Source: CAZIQY01 sp964541605 (lineage in GTDB: Bacteria; Desulfobacterota; Syntrophia; Syntrophales; UBA2185). Taken from it: a stretch of 9,024 bases of DNA. Below, piece by piece: positions 1-6,369 of the stretch. A model generated the notes under the pieces. The model was not told the origin of the DNA. It ran no database searches and saw only the letters and a list, made by a program, of their open reading frames with translations. The position numbers and the translations under genes are program-made. The stretch lies in the NCBI GenBank assembly GCA_964541605.1, contig CAZIQY010000101.1, positions 1 through 9,024 on the forward strand. Direction: 5' to 3'. Every line of letters starts with the position of its first letter. Positions within the stretch are counted from its first letter, which is position 1.

Positions 1-59
1 CTCCGAACGGCTGGCCGCATAATACGTAACCGAATTTATGAACCGATGTACTAAGTTCC

Positions 60-344
60 ATGGTAAAAGGATCCGAAAAAGACGTTCAGGAAATCAGAAA
101 CACGGAACATGAACTGGAATATATCAAATCACAGTTTGAAGAGGAAAAAATACCCTGCGAAAGTCATCTGCTGATCAGGGGGCTGTCGCCCGGCGACGAC
201 TTCGTTCAATTCGCAAAAGACAATAATGCCGATGAAATTATCGTGGGAATTGCGAAAAAATCAAAAGTCGGAAAATTCGTCTTTGGTTCCAACGCCCAAT
301 ATGTGATTCTGGAAGCCCACTGTCCGGTTGTAACCATCAAGTGA
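60..344 (+). CDS. Universal stress protein (UspA family), 5'-truncated or decayed
   Basis: The 94-residue frame matches the C-terminal two-thirds of a UspA domain. It has the HLLIRGLSPGDDFVQFA stretch, the beta-strand DEIIVGI, then KSKVGKFVFGS and the final strand CPVVTIK. In the usual nucleotide-binding motif G-2x-G-9x-G(S/T), the second glycine is Lys here (G-IA-K, nine residues, GS), so ATP binding is doubtful. Normal family members are about 140-150 residues and begin with a strand carrying the ATP-contacting Asp. The ATG at 60 falls where the second strand should be (LSSMVKGSE) and has no Shine-Dalgarno sequence. Upstream, this frame has stops at 27-29 and 39-41. Another frame (2-43) gives Usp-like LAA-stop-YVTEFMN, which would join the main frame by a shift near 42. 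I infer a pseudogene, or an assembly error at the window edge. The family assignment is firm; a functional start is not. Confidence 0.75.
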   Translation: MVKGSEKDVQEIRNTEHELEYIKSQFEEEKIPCESHLLIRGLSPGDDFVQFAKDNNADEIIVGIAKKSKVGKFVFGSNAQYVILEAHCPVVTIK

Positions 345-378
345 CCTGGTATATCATTAATAAATACTTACACACTGC

Positions 379-441
379 TGTCATTTCGAACGCAGTGAGA
401 AATCTTTAAGATTCCTTACATTCGTTCGGAATGACATTTTT
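379..441. repeat. TGTCATTCC-type palindromic repeat, possible terminator for the Usp gene
   Basis: The arms TGTCATTTCGAACG (379-392) and CGTTCGGAATGACA (423-436) are inverted repeats, 13 of 14 matching, with a G-U wobble at the odd position. The loop holds a second palindrome, AATCTT-T-AAGATT (401-413). On the + strand the stem is followed by TTTTT (437-441), so it could act as a rho-independent terminator for the gene ending at 344. The same outer motif family recurs at 8911-8966, which suggests an interspersed REP/MITE-like element. The remainder of 345-531 shows nothing else I can support. Confidence 0.7.
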
Positions 442-531
442 CCAATTGCTAAACCCTCCCTCGGACTCCATGACAACGAATTCATGAGATGTCAACCTTG
501 TCTGAAGCTTCTGTGGATGATCATAGTCAGA

Positions 532-1434
532 TTATTTCATCACCGGATACCAGCGGATTTTTTCGGTCATCCAGTTGGGTATGCCGATCTGTTCCCTGCC
601 TGCATCATAATAATATGCACTCCCCTTGAAGGGGTCGAAAACCTGTATGATGGGGAACTCAATCACTTTTGTCCCCTTGAGAGGTATCCCGTTCATCACC
701 GCCGTATTTTTCACCATCTCCCAGCAGGAAGCGGCGTTTACCATGGAAACGAATATCTTGCAGTTTCTCGGGGAGATTTCCCTGTTCCGAACCTTCCGCA
801 ATGTTTCCGGATAGAGCTTTTCCGTTCTGCCGGGAAACATATAAATCTTCATATACCGGGGCAATAGCGCCTGATAATCGATCTCCCGCGCGTCCATCTT
901 TTCCGTTCCGAACCCCGCGACGCTCTCGAGGGAAATATTCCCCGTGTGGGCGAATGTGCTGACGACCCAGCAATTCGAGGTGCCCGGGCCGACCACCATC
1001 CTCTTTCGAAGACGATGGCTAACTCGCGATATCAGAAAGTTCGCCTCAATGTCCGTCGTCCCGAGAGCGACCAGATCCACTTCGCCGACGATCTCTTCCA
1101 GCCACTTCTCGTCGTTCCGGGTCACTTTGCGGCAGTGGACGTCCACACTGCATCCCGGGTTGACCTTTTGTAGATACTCCTTCCACGCGTCCGTCTTGAC
1201 CTTCCCGATGTCACCCGGTGTGAAGGGAAGACGGTTCAGGTTCGTAGCTTCGACCACATCGAAATCGACGATAACGAAGCGCCGGTATCCCACCCGGAGC
1301 AGGAAGTCCAGCACCGCGCCGTTCCCGCCGGCGCCCGCCACCAGAATCCGCGTCCTGCCGACGGCATGAATCAGCTCTTCGGTAAAATTCAGAATGCCCT
1401 GTTGCCGATTAACAATCTGTTCCCACATCAGCAC
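532..1434 (-). CDS. E1/ThiF-like adenylating enzyme without zinc CxxC pairs
   Basis: The 300-residue protein is built on the E1/MoeB/ThiF adenylation fold. It has the glycine-rich ATP loop GAGGNG (residues 34-39), the ribose-binding acidic strand IVDFD (55-59), the arginine motif NLNR (65-68), lysines in IGKVKTDAW (77-84), and an Asp in LGTTD (128) at the position of the MoeB catalytic Asp. Relatives in this superfamily activate a carboxylate, often the C-terminus of a ubiquitin-like protein, as an acyl-adenylate. The four structural cysteines of MoeB/ThiF are absent. The cysteines seen are 95, 101, 155, 225 and 237, with Cys155 (GTSNCWV) a loose candidate for a thioester site. The C-terminal half (about 160-300) is not one I recognise. 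The start is GTG at 1434 with GAGG 4 nt upstream; an ATG at 1428 is an alternative. It follows the acyltransferase gene after a 107-nt repeat-filled gap. The fold is confident; the substrate is unknown. Confidence 0.85.
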   Translation of the reverse strand: MLMWEQIVNRQQGILNFTEELIHAVGRTRILVAGAGGNGAVLDFLLRVGYRRFVIVDFDVVEATNLNRLPFTPGDIGKVKTDAWKEYLQKVNPGCSVDVHCRKVTRNDEKWLEEIVGEVDLVALGTTDIEANFLISRVSHRLRKRMVVGPGTSNCWVVSTFAHTGNISLESVAGFGTEKMDAREIDYQALLPRYMKIYMFPGRTEKLYPETLRKVRNREISPRNCKIFVSMVNAASCWEMVKNTAVMNGIPLKGTKVIEFPIIQVFDPFKGSAYYYDAGREQIGIPNWMTEKIRWYPVMK

Positions 1435-1453
1435 GTAACCTCAAAAAAAATAT

Positions 1454-1536
1454 GGAATTCAGAAGTCAGGAGTCAGAATAGAAATTTTCTTCTCCTAACT
1501 CCTGAATTCTGACTCCTGACTCCCGGATTCTGATTC
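1454..1536. repeat. Long imperfect palindrome built from AGTCAGGAGTCAGAAT units
   Basis: AGTCAGGAGTCAGAAT (1464-1479) and ATTCTGACTCCTGACT (1506-1521) are a perfect 16-bp inverted repeat. A minor inner stem AGAAA-T-TTTCT lies at 1480-1490. Flanking GGAATTCAGA (1454-1463) and GGATTCTGATTCC (1525-1537) continue the pairing with an indel, and CTCCTGAATTCTGACTCCTGA shows internal direct repetition of the same unit. It fills the gap between the acyltransferase stop and the E1-like start, so any read-through transcript of both genes would carry this hairpin. There is no adjacent T run on the minus strand typical of an intrinsic terminator. Confidence 0.8.
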
Positions 1537-1541
1537 CTGCC

Positions 1542-2330
1542 TTATCCGTAGCAGTCCATAAGAGCGGCGATGGCATTCACCCCGGCCCCGGACAGGATAT
1601 CGGATGTGTGAGCTCCAAAGTACTGCAATTCTTCCAAAGTCATAGGCCGCCTCTCCCGGTGAAGCCAGTCGAGCAAACCTTTCTTCTCCTCTTCGTCCAT
1701 GAAAAACCAGCGAAAGAGATTGCGCCTGCCGCTCAAGTGGCCGTATTTCTCCTCATACCTGATCTTCATTGTTTCCAGATTGAGCCTCCCGTATCGCACC
1801 TGCTGACCCGTCTTTGGACTGGGCCGTGAATCCGGCGATACCTCGTCAAACAGGAGAAACCGGGAATAGAAGGTTGCATGGTGCGCCATGAGTGACACGA
1901 CAACGTCGGTGCCATTCAACAGGTGGACAGATGTAAGATGCGCCAGCCTGTAAAGATGAAGCGGCAGTTCCAGAGCGCCGCCTTCTACACCATCGATCAC
2001 CACAAGCGACGATACCTCGCACAGTCTTCTTCCTGCTTTGCGAAGAGATGCCGGCGGATCGGGGAAAATGAGGTCGGCGGGTAATCCCAGCCGCGAATCC
2101 GGGATAACGCTCACCGAACCCACCGGCTTCCCGGACATCTCTGCGAGAAAAATGACGATGTCCGGATGCAGATGATGGATGGTGCACCACATCCCGCTCT
2201 CGCGCCCCAATCGCATGTCGTACCCCTTGCTCCGGTACACATCATAGATGAGCCTGAAGGCCGTCTCGCGCAGTGCTTGCGTGTTTGCTACGACAATGCT
2301 CCCTTCATTTTGCGACCCGAACCGGTACAT
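1542..2330 (-). CDS. FeeM-like N-acyl amino acid synthase / autoinducer-synthase-fold acyltransferase
   Basis: The 262-residue protein resembles the FeeM family, which shares a GNAT-like fold with acyl-homoserine lactone synthases and joins an acyl chain, usually from acyl-ACP, to an amino acid. Supporting segments in order are AFRLIYDVYRSKGY (24-37), the strand DIVIFLAEMSGKPVGSVSVI (57-76) with the next loop LGLPADLIFP (81-90), the family-like block LRKAGRRLCEVSSLVV (96-111) with Glu105, and MAHHATFYSRFLLFDEV (148-164). The C-terminal part (about 185-262) is Arg/Glu rich and less characteristic. No signal peptide is seen. ATG at 2330 lies 1 nt after the TAA of the upstream lipoprotein gene, and its GGAGGG (2347-2342) sits inside that gene, so translation is probably coupled. 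Related proteins also occur in exosortase/PEP-CTERM settings, but none of those genes is in this window. The acyl donor and acceptor cannot be read from the sequence. Confidence 0.75.
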   Translation of the reverse strand: MYRFGSQNEGSIVVANTQALRETAFRLIYDVYRSKGYDMRLGRESGMWCTIHHLHPDIVIFLAEMSGKPVGSVSVIPDSRLGLPADLIFPDPPASLRKAGRRLCEVSSLVVIDGVEGGALELPLHLYRLAHLTSVHLLNGTDVVVSLMAHHATFYSRFLLFDEVSPDSRPSPKTGQQVRYGRLNLETMKIRYEEKYGHLSGRRNLFRWFFMDEEEKKGLLDWLHRERRPMTLEELQYFGAHTSDILSGAGVNAIAALMDCYG

Positions 2331-2331
2331 G

Positions 2332-3558
2332 TTAATGGAATCCCTCCAGGAAGCGGTCCATGTCCCTCATCATGTCGTCATAACGGGGATTGTAGGTCAG
2401 TCTGCGCAACGTATATTTTTTCAAATTGTCGCCGGTGATTTCCCCCAGCCAGATATTCGGATCGTGCAGGCAGGCCATCCTCTTTTCCCGGTCTGCCTGG
2501 TAATGCAGGCAGGCCTTGTAGCCCCCGTTTTTGCCGTAATGAGGATCATCCGGCGGGATGGGGATCGATACATGGGAAAAACCGGCAATGCGATCTTCCG
2601 GGAAATAACTGTTTTTATATACAATTCGCCTGTCTGTATCCTTCCTGTCTCTTTCATCCCCCTTGCCGTACAGTATCAGCACACTTCCCGGCGATGTCAT
2701 GAAAGTTCTGAACGTTTCCGTTGCCTTTTTTGTGTCTACGGATGTATCGTCGACGCTCAAGACAGCAAAAACCGGCATGGAAAGACGTTTGCCGGCTGAG
2801 AAAGCGGCATCGATCTCCCGGGTTAAGTGGTAGACCTGGGCGGCTCCGTTGACGGCAAACGATTCATATTTGGCGGTGTCTTTGTCGTCTCTTTCGCCTC
2901 CCAGCCAATCACTGAAAACCTTCATAAGGTCCGCCAAGAAAGCCCAGGGACTGTTGATGCCCAGGGCCGGGGAAAAAAGAACGAGACCCCGGATTGACGG
3001 ATCGCTCAGCGCTTCCAGTACGCAGAGCCCGCCGCCTGTCGAAAAGCCACCCATATAGACATTTTCTGCCTGGAGCTTCATTTGATGAACGCCGTATTCG
3101 GTGGCGCGGATCCATTCCTGATAGGTCGCATGCAAAAGATCGCCGGGAACGGTTCCGTGACCGGGAAGCAGGATGGAACGAACCAGGAAACCCCTGGTCT
3201 GGAAATGCCGGGCGACGGCCCTCATATGATAGGGAGAGTCCGACAGGCCGTGTATAAACAATATACCCTTTTCATATCGGCCGTTTCTGTTAAGGGGATA
3301 TTTTTTTTCGTCCGGTTTCAACTCAAAGGGAACATTGGCATTGAGGATGGCGTCCCTGTTGATTTCATTGATGTCCACCCGTACCTTTACGATCATTTCC
3401 CCGGTTTTCTGAATATATTCATCAAAAGGCGCGTCTTTGGTGAAGTGGAACCGGCTGTTCATTCCGGATTCCTGCAGGCGGGGGGGAAGCGTTCCACAAC
3501 CGGCCGTCAGAGCGCTGATGACAAGTAAAAATATGAATAATCTGAGGTTCCGGCACAT
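2332..3558 (-). CDS. Alpha/beta-hydrolase lipoprotein (lipase/esterase-like)
   Basis: A lipoprotein signal precedes an alpha/beta-hydrolase domain. Numbered from the ATG at 3558, MCRNLR is followed by a hydrophobic stretch and lipobox LTAGC with Cys21; Gly at +2 predicts outer-membrane sorting. The oxyanion segment is IHGLSDSPYH (about 102-111), the nucleophile elbow is GFSTGG with Ser173, the acid is probably Asp270 or Asp271 in LSVDD, and the histidine is probably His329 in GFSHVSI. This resembles monoglyceride-lipase or carboxylesterase relatives. An in-frame ATG at 3573 would add five residues, but the bases following it form GAGGG, an ideal ribosome site 8 nt before the 3558 ATG, so I prefer 3558. 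The downstream acyltransferase ATG is 1 nt past the stop. The pairing suggests acyl-ester or acyl-amide chemistry at the envelope, but the substrate is unknown. Confidence 0.85.
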   Translation of the reverse strand: MCRNLRLFIFLLVISALTAGCGTLPPRLQESGMNSRFHFTKDAPFDEYIQKTGEMIVKVRVDINEINRDAILNANVPFELKPDEKKYPLNRNGRYEKGILFIHGLSDSPYHMRAVARHFQTRGFLVRSILLPGHGTVPGDLLHATYQEWIRATEYGVHQMKLQAENVYMGGFSTGGGLCVLEALSDPSIRGLVLFSPALGINSPWAFLADLMKVFSDWLGGERDDKDTAKYESFAVNGAAQVYHLTREIDAAFSAGKRLSMPVFAVLSVDDTSVDTKKATETFRTFMTSPGSVLILYGKGDERDRKDTDRRIVYKNSYFPEDRIAGFSHVSIPIPPDDPHYGKNGGYKACLHYQADREKRMACLHDPNIWLGEITGDNLKKYTLRRLTYNPRYDDMMRDMDRFLEGFH

Positions 3559-3566
3559 TGTTTCGA

Positions 3567-3571
3567 CCCTC
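3567..3571 (-). promoter_or_regulatory. Ribosome binding site that decides the lipoprotein start
   Basis: GAGGG on the minus strand lies 8 nt upstream of the ATG at 3558. It overlaps the alternative ATG at 3573, which itself has only weak purine content upstream. This favours the shorter protein, whose N-terminus MCRNLR is a normal positively charged n-region. Confidence 0.65.
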
Positions 3572-3582
3572 ATTTTTTACCA

Positions 3583-3608
3583 GTCATCCCCGCGAAAGCG
3601 GGGATCCG
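3583..3608. repeat. ATCCCCGC-GAAA-GCGGGGAT repeat hairpin in the orn 3' end
   Basis: ATCCCCGC (3586-3593) and GCGGGGAT (3598-3605) form a perfect 8-bp stem closed by a GAAA loop, with flanks GTC and CCGG. This matches the very common interspersed GTCATTCCCGCGAAAGCGGGAATCC type of repeat. It lies across the end of orn and encodes its last residues and stop. No T run directly follows on either strand, so it is a weak candidate for an intrinsic terminator. Confidence 0.75.
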
Positions 3609-4150
3609 GTTGGGGTGTTTTTAAGAAAAACCTTTTCCCGGTAGTACCGCAGCTCTTCTATAGATTCCCTGATGTCGCTCAATGACCTGTGTTCCATTGC
3701 CTTTTCATAAGGGGGCAGGGAAGGGTACCAGCGGAAAACCAGCTCCTTGACAGAACTCACGTCGATGATGCGATAATGAAAGAAAGCCTCAAGCGCCGGC
3801 ATGTGTTTGATCAGAAACAGACGGTCCTGCCAGATTGAGTTTCCGCAGAGAGGGGAAACCCCTTTCATGCAGTATTGAGAAACAAAGGACAGCATCATCT
3901 CTTCCGCCGCCGCGCGATCTATGGAGGATTGCCTGACCCTCTCCATCAGCCCGGATGCTTCGTGGTGGGAGCGGCTCCATTCCTCAATCGTGGCGAGGGC
4001 CACGGGAGAATAATTGATGACGATGCCGGGGCTTTCGGCAATGACGTTCAGATCGCCATCCGTAACGATGGCGCCGATTTCCAGAATGACGCCTTTTTCG
4101 GCGTCGAGGCCGGTCATTTCGAGGTCCATCCAGACAAGGCGGTTTTTCAT
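3584..4150 (-). CDS. orn: Oligoribonuclease, DEDDh 3'-5' exonuclease
   Basis: Orn degrades 2-5-nt RNA fragments, and especially dinucleotides including pGpG, to mononucleotides in the cytoplasm. All DEDDh signature residues are visible: Asp9 and Glu11 in WMDLEMTGLD, Asp109 in CGNSIWQDRLFL, and His154 and Asp159 in HRSLSDIRES. The block HYRIIDVSSVKEL is characteristic of the family. At 188 residues it is slightly longer than the E. coli protein (about 181), and the excess TPTGSPLSRG is encoded by the repeat at 3583-3608. The body of the enzyme is intact. ATG at 4150 has GGAGGG upstream with about 11-nt spacing. It lies 36 nt downstream of an HD-GYP gene, a sensible partner since HD-GYP enzymes release pGpG. 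Identification is very secure. Confidence 0.95.
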   Translation of the reverse strand: MKNRLVWMDLEMTGLDAEKGVILEIGAIVTDGDLNVIAESPGIVINYSPVALATIEEWSRSHHEASGLMERVRQSSIDRAAAEEMMLSFVSQYCMKGVSPLCGNSIWQDRLFLIKHMPALEAFFHYRIIDVSSVKELVFRWYPSLPPYEKAMEHRSLSDIRESIEELRYYREKVFLKNTPTGSPLSRG

Positions 4151-4186
4151 CTTACAAGCGCCCTCCGTGAAAGAATATGGTGAAAT

Positions 4187-5419
4187 CTAATTTTCTGCAT
4201 ACCTGGACTTAATCTGATTGATCGTGTCCTTCAATTTGATGAAAATGTCTATCAATTCCGGATCGAAATGCCGGCCTGATCCTGTCCTCATGATTTTCAT
4301 GACTTTGCTTTCTTCCCAGGCTTCCTTGTATGTCCGCCTGGAAGAGAGGGCGTCAAAAACGTCGGCAATGGCGACAATTCTTCCGAACAACGGAATTTCC
4401 CGGCCTTTTTTGCCCCGGGGCTTCCCGTCATGGGTCTTGTGATCCCCCAGGGGCTCGCCTGTGGCCACATCCACAAAGCCGGGGTATCCTTTGCCATTCC
4501 ATCGCTCGTGGTGGTTCATGGCAACGTCGGCGGCGGCCTCGTCAAATTCGGAGGATTTGTCCATGAAAAGCCTCGCTCCCAGGACGGTGTGCTGTTTCAT
4601 GATCTCATATTCTTCGCTGGTCAGCATTCCCGGTTTTTTCAAGATCAAATCCGAAATGGCAACCTTTCCCACGTCGTGAAGCATGGCCGCCATGCGCAGG
4701 ATGTCCTGTTTTGCGCGCACTTCCGCCACCGGAATTCCCTGTCTTCTCCCCCACTCTTCATACATATGGATTGCGTAACCGGCAACACGGTTGACATGGG
4801 TGCCGGTTTCATGAGGATCCCGGAGTTCCGCCATCTGGATGGTACGCAGGATAAGGTTTCTCGTCAACTGCGCCCGTTCGAGGGCAACCGCCGCCATGAC
4901 GGCAAAGTGACGCATTACCCGTTTATCATCGTCTGAGAAATTCCTGATCCTGTTATTGTCATCCTGGGCATTGATGATCTGAAGCACACCAACCACATGG
5001 TTCAGGGTCGTTGTCAGGGGAATCGTCAGGATGGACCTGGTGACGTAACCGGCAGCCTCATCGAACGACCGGTTGAAGTGGTAAGGCAGGTCGGGGTCTA
5101 TGGCGTTGACATCGGGTATGTTCAGCAGATTCCCCGTTGCCGCCGTATAGCCCGCGATGCTGTTTGTATCGACCGGAATGGAAAAAGTTGAATAGATCAG
5201 TTTCGCGCCCTCAGGCAGCTTTTTTTGCAGGGTGACGTTTTGCGTATGACTGAAGATGAGCCGGTCCTTGTCTCTCATGTAGATGGATCCGGCATCGGCG
5301 TTGGCAAACAGCCTGGCCCGTGAGAGAATGTGCTCCATGAGAATGTCCAGGTCTTTTATCTGGTTGAGTTCGATGCTCAATTCGACAAGGGCATCGATTT
5401 TCTGGCTTTCCGTGAGCAT
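4187..5419 (-). CDS. GAF-HD-GYP cyclic-di-GMP phosphodiesterase
   Basis: The 410-residue protein has an N-terminal GAF domain (about 8-185; ADAGSIYMRD, SIPVDTNSIAGY, GVLQIINA) and a C-terminal HD-GYP domain (about 188-400). HD-GYP enzymes hydrolyse c-di-GMP to pGpG or GMP using a di- or tri-metal site. Ligands are in place: Glu204 and His208 (HETGTH), His248-Asp249 (LHDVGK), His277, His303-His304 (NHHERWNGKGYP) and Asp353 (IADVFDAL). The signature reads GKGYP rather than strict GYP-only consensus, within normal variation. Between GYP and IPLFGRI there is a polar Gly/Lys-rich insertion (about 315-340) longer than in minimal HD-GYP domains. No membrane segment is seen, so it is cytosolic, with the GAF domain probably sensing a small ligand or partner. 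ATG at 5419 follows the upstream stop by 18 nt; its ribosome site is weak. Catalytic activity is likely but inferred. Confidence 0.92.
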   Translation of the reverse strand: MLTESQKIDALVELSIELNQIKDLDILMEHILSRARLFANADAGSIYMRDKDRLIFSHTQNVTLQKKLPEGAKLIYSTFSIPVDTNSIAGYTAATGNLLNIPDVNAIDPDLPYHFNRSFDEAAGYVTRSILTIPLTTTLNHVVGVLQIINAQDDNNRIRNFSDDDKRVMRHFAVMAAVALERAQLTRNLILRTIQMAELRDPHETGTHVNRVAGYAIHMYEEWGRRQGIPVAEVRAKQDILRMAAMLHDVGKVAISDLILKKPGMLTSEEYEIMKQHTVLGARLFMDKSSEFDEAAADVAMNHHERWNGKGYPGFVDVATGEPLGDHKTHDGKPRGKKGREIPLFGRIVAIADVFDALSSRRTYKEAWEESKVMKIMRTGSGRHFDPELIDIFIKLKDTINQIKSRYAEN

Positions 5420-5437
5420 AAAATATGTTCTTTCACT

Positions 5438-6313
5438 CTAAACCACTTTTTTCATTGCCGCGATGGCGACCTCAATCTGGTCTTCGGTAGGTTCCCTGGT
5501 GGTAATCTTTTGCAGCAGCAATCCGGGGATGCTCAGCATATGCACCCATGCCAGGTTTCGGTATTTTCCGGTAAACCTGATAATCTCATACGATATCCCC
5601 GCGACAACCGGCAAAAGCATGAGTTTATAAAGGACCCTGTGCAAAAAATCGGGCCTCCCGAGCAGTGAAAATACCAGGATGGAGATGATCATGACGACCA
5701 GAATGAAACTCGTTCCGCAGCGGGGGTGCCGCGTCGAATATTTTTGGACATTTTCCACGGTCAGTTCCTGACCGTCCTCCCAGGCGAAAACCGTTTTATG
5801 TTCCGCCCCGTGATACATGAATACGCGCTTCATGTCTTCCATGAACAGGGTGGAGCCCAGGAAGCAGACAAAGATTCCCAGGCGGATGAAACCCTCAACG
5901 ATGTTTAACAGCAGGGTACTGGGAATATAGCTTCTCAACAATGAAAAGGAATAGGCGGGAATGACAATGAAAAAGAGCAAGGCGATCGAAAAGCTGATCA
6001 TCATGGAAACGGTCAATTCCCATCCCTGGGGTTTTTTTTCGTCTTCCGTCAGGGCCAGCTCTGCGGAAAACAAAAGGCTTTTCATGCCTATGACCATCAT
6101 TTCCAATAAAGTGACGAATCCGCGGACGAACGCCAGCCCCAGGAATTTATACCGTTTGGTGAGGGGGACATAATACCTCTCCTCGATGGCTATTTCCCGA
6201 TCGGGCTTCCTGACGGCAGACGCGATCTTATTCCCGTAACGCATCATGACGCCTTCGATAATCGCCTGTCCACCGGCCACGTCTTCCGGTCTTGGTTTTT
6301 TCGTCTCGTGCAT
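5438..6313 (-). CDS. DUF1385 (YqhQ-like) integral membrane protein
   Basis: The conserved DUF1385 blocks are all present: GGQAIIEGVMMR near the N-terminus, FMYHGAEHKTVFAWE in the middle and HPRCGTSF after it. Three to five hydrophobic segments surround them, including those around VSMMISFSIALLFFIVIPAY, GIFVCFLGSTLF, FILVVMIISILVFSLL and LYKLMLLPVVAGISYEI. The family is widespread, includes Bacillus YqhQ, and its biochemical role is unclear. The His/Glu and Cys-containing blocks hint at a metal or catalytic site, but that is inference. I chose ATG at 6313 (291 residues), about 13 residues before GGQAIIEG, although its ribosome site is poor. The frame runs up to a TTG at 6391 with no ribosome site, and that extension would overlap the divergent promoter region. 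It is first in the leftward cluster. Confidence 0.88.
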   Translation of the reverse strand: MHETKKPRPEDVAGGQAIIEGVMMRYGNKIASAVRKPDREIAIEERYYVPLTKRYKFLGLAFVRGFVTLLEMMVIGMKSLLFSAELALTEDEKKPQGWELTVSMMISFSIALLFFIVIPAYSFSLLRSYIPSTLLLNIVEGFIRLGIFVCFLGSTLFMEDMKRVFMYHGAEHKTVFAWEDGQELTVENVQKYSTRHPRCGTSFILVVMIISILVFSLLGRPDFLHRVLYKLMLLPVVAGISYEIIRFTGKYRNLAWVHMLSIPGLLLQKITTREPTEDQIEVAIAAMKKVV

Positions 6314-6340
6314 ATCCTGAATCGCTGAAACCCCTTTCTC

Positions 6341-6369
6341 TTGACACTCACCGGGCTTCCATCTATACT
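6341..6369 (+). promoter_or_regulatory. Near-consensus sigma70 promoter, rightward
   Basis: TTGACA (6341-6346) is a perfect -35 box. A 17-nt spacer precedes TATACT (6364-6369), one base from the -10 consensus. Transcription would start near 6376 and read the Cys-rich gene after a leader of about 90 nt. No other site in the window is this close to consensus. Confidence 0.75.

Noticed and set aside
484..1369. Long open frames on the + strand opposite the E1-like gene
   Set aside because: They mirror a well-supported minus-strand gene, lack recognisable domains and have no ribosome sites; codon shadowing explains them.
2166..3528. Several + strand frames of 80-180 codons opposite the acyltransferase and lipoprotein genes
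   Set aside because: They are antisense to clear coding sequence with motifs and have no protein features of their own.
3583..3625. Rho-independent terminator after orn
   Set aside because: The stem is strong, but no T run follows directly on either strand; the nearest + strand T run begins about 12 nt away. I list it as a repeat only.
4430..4936. A 168-codon + strand frame opposite the HD-GYP gene
   Set aside because: The opposite strand carries all HD-GYP metal ligands, and this frame resembles a reverse translation with no domain.
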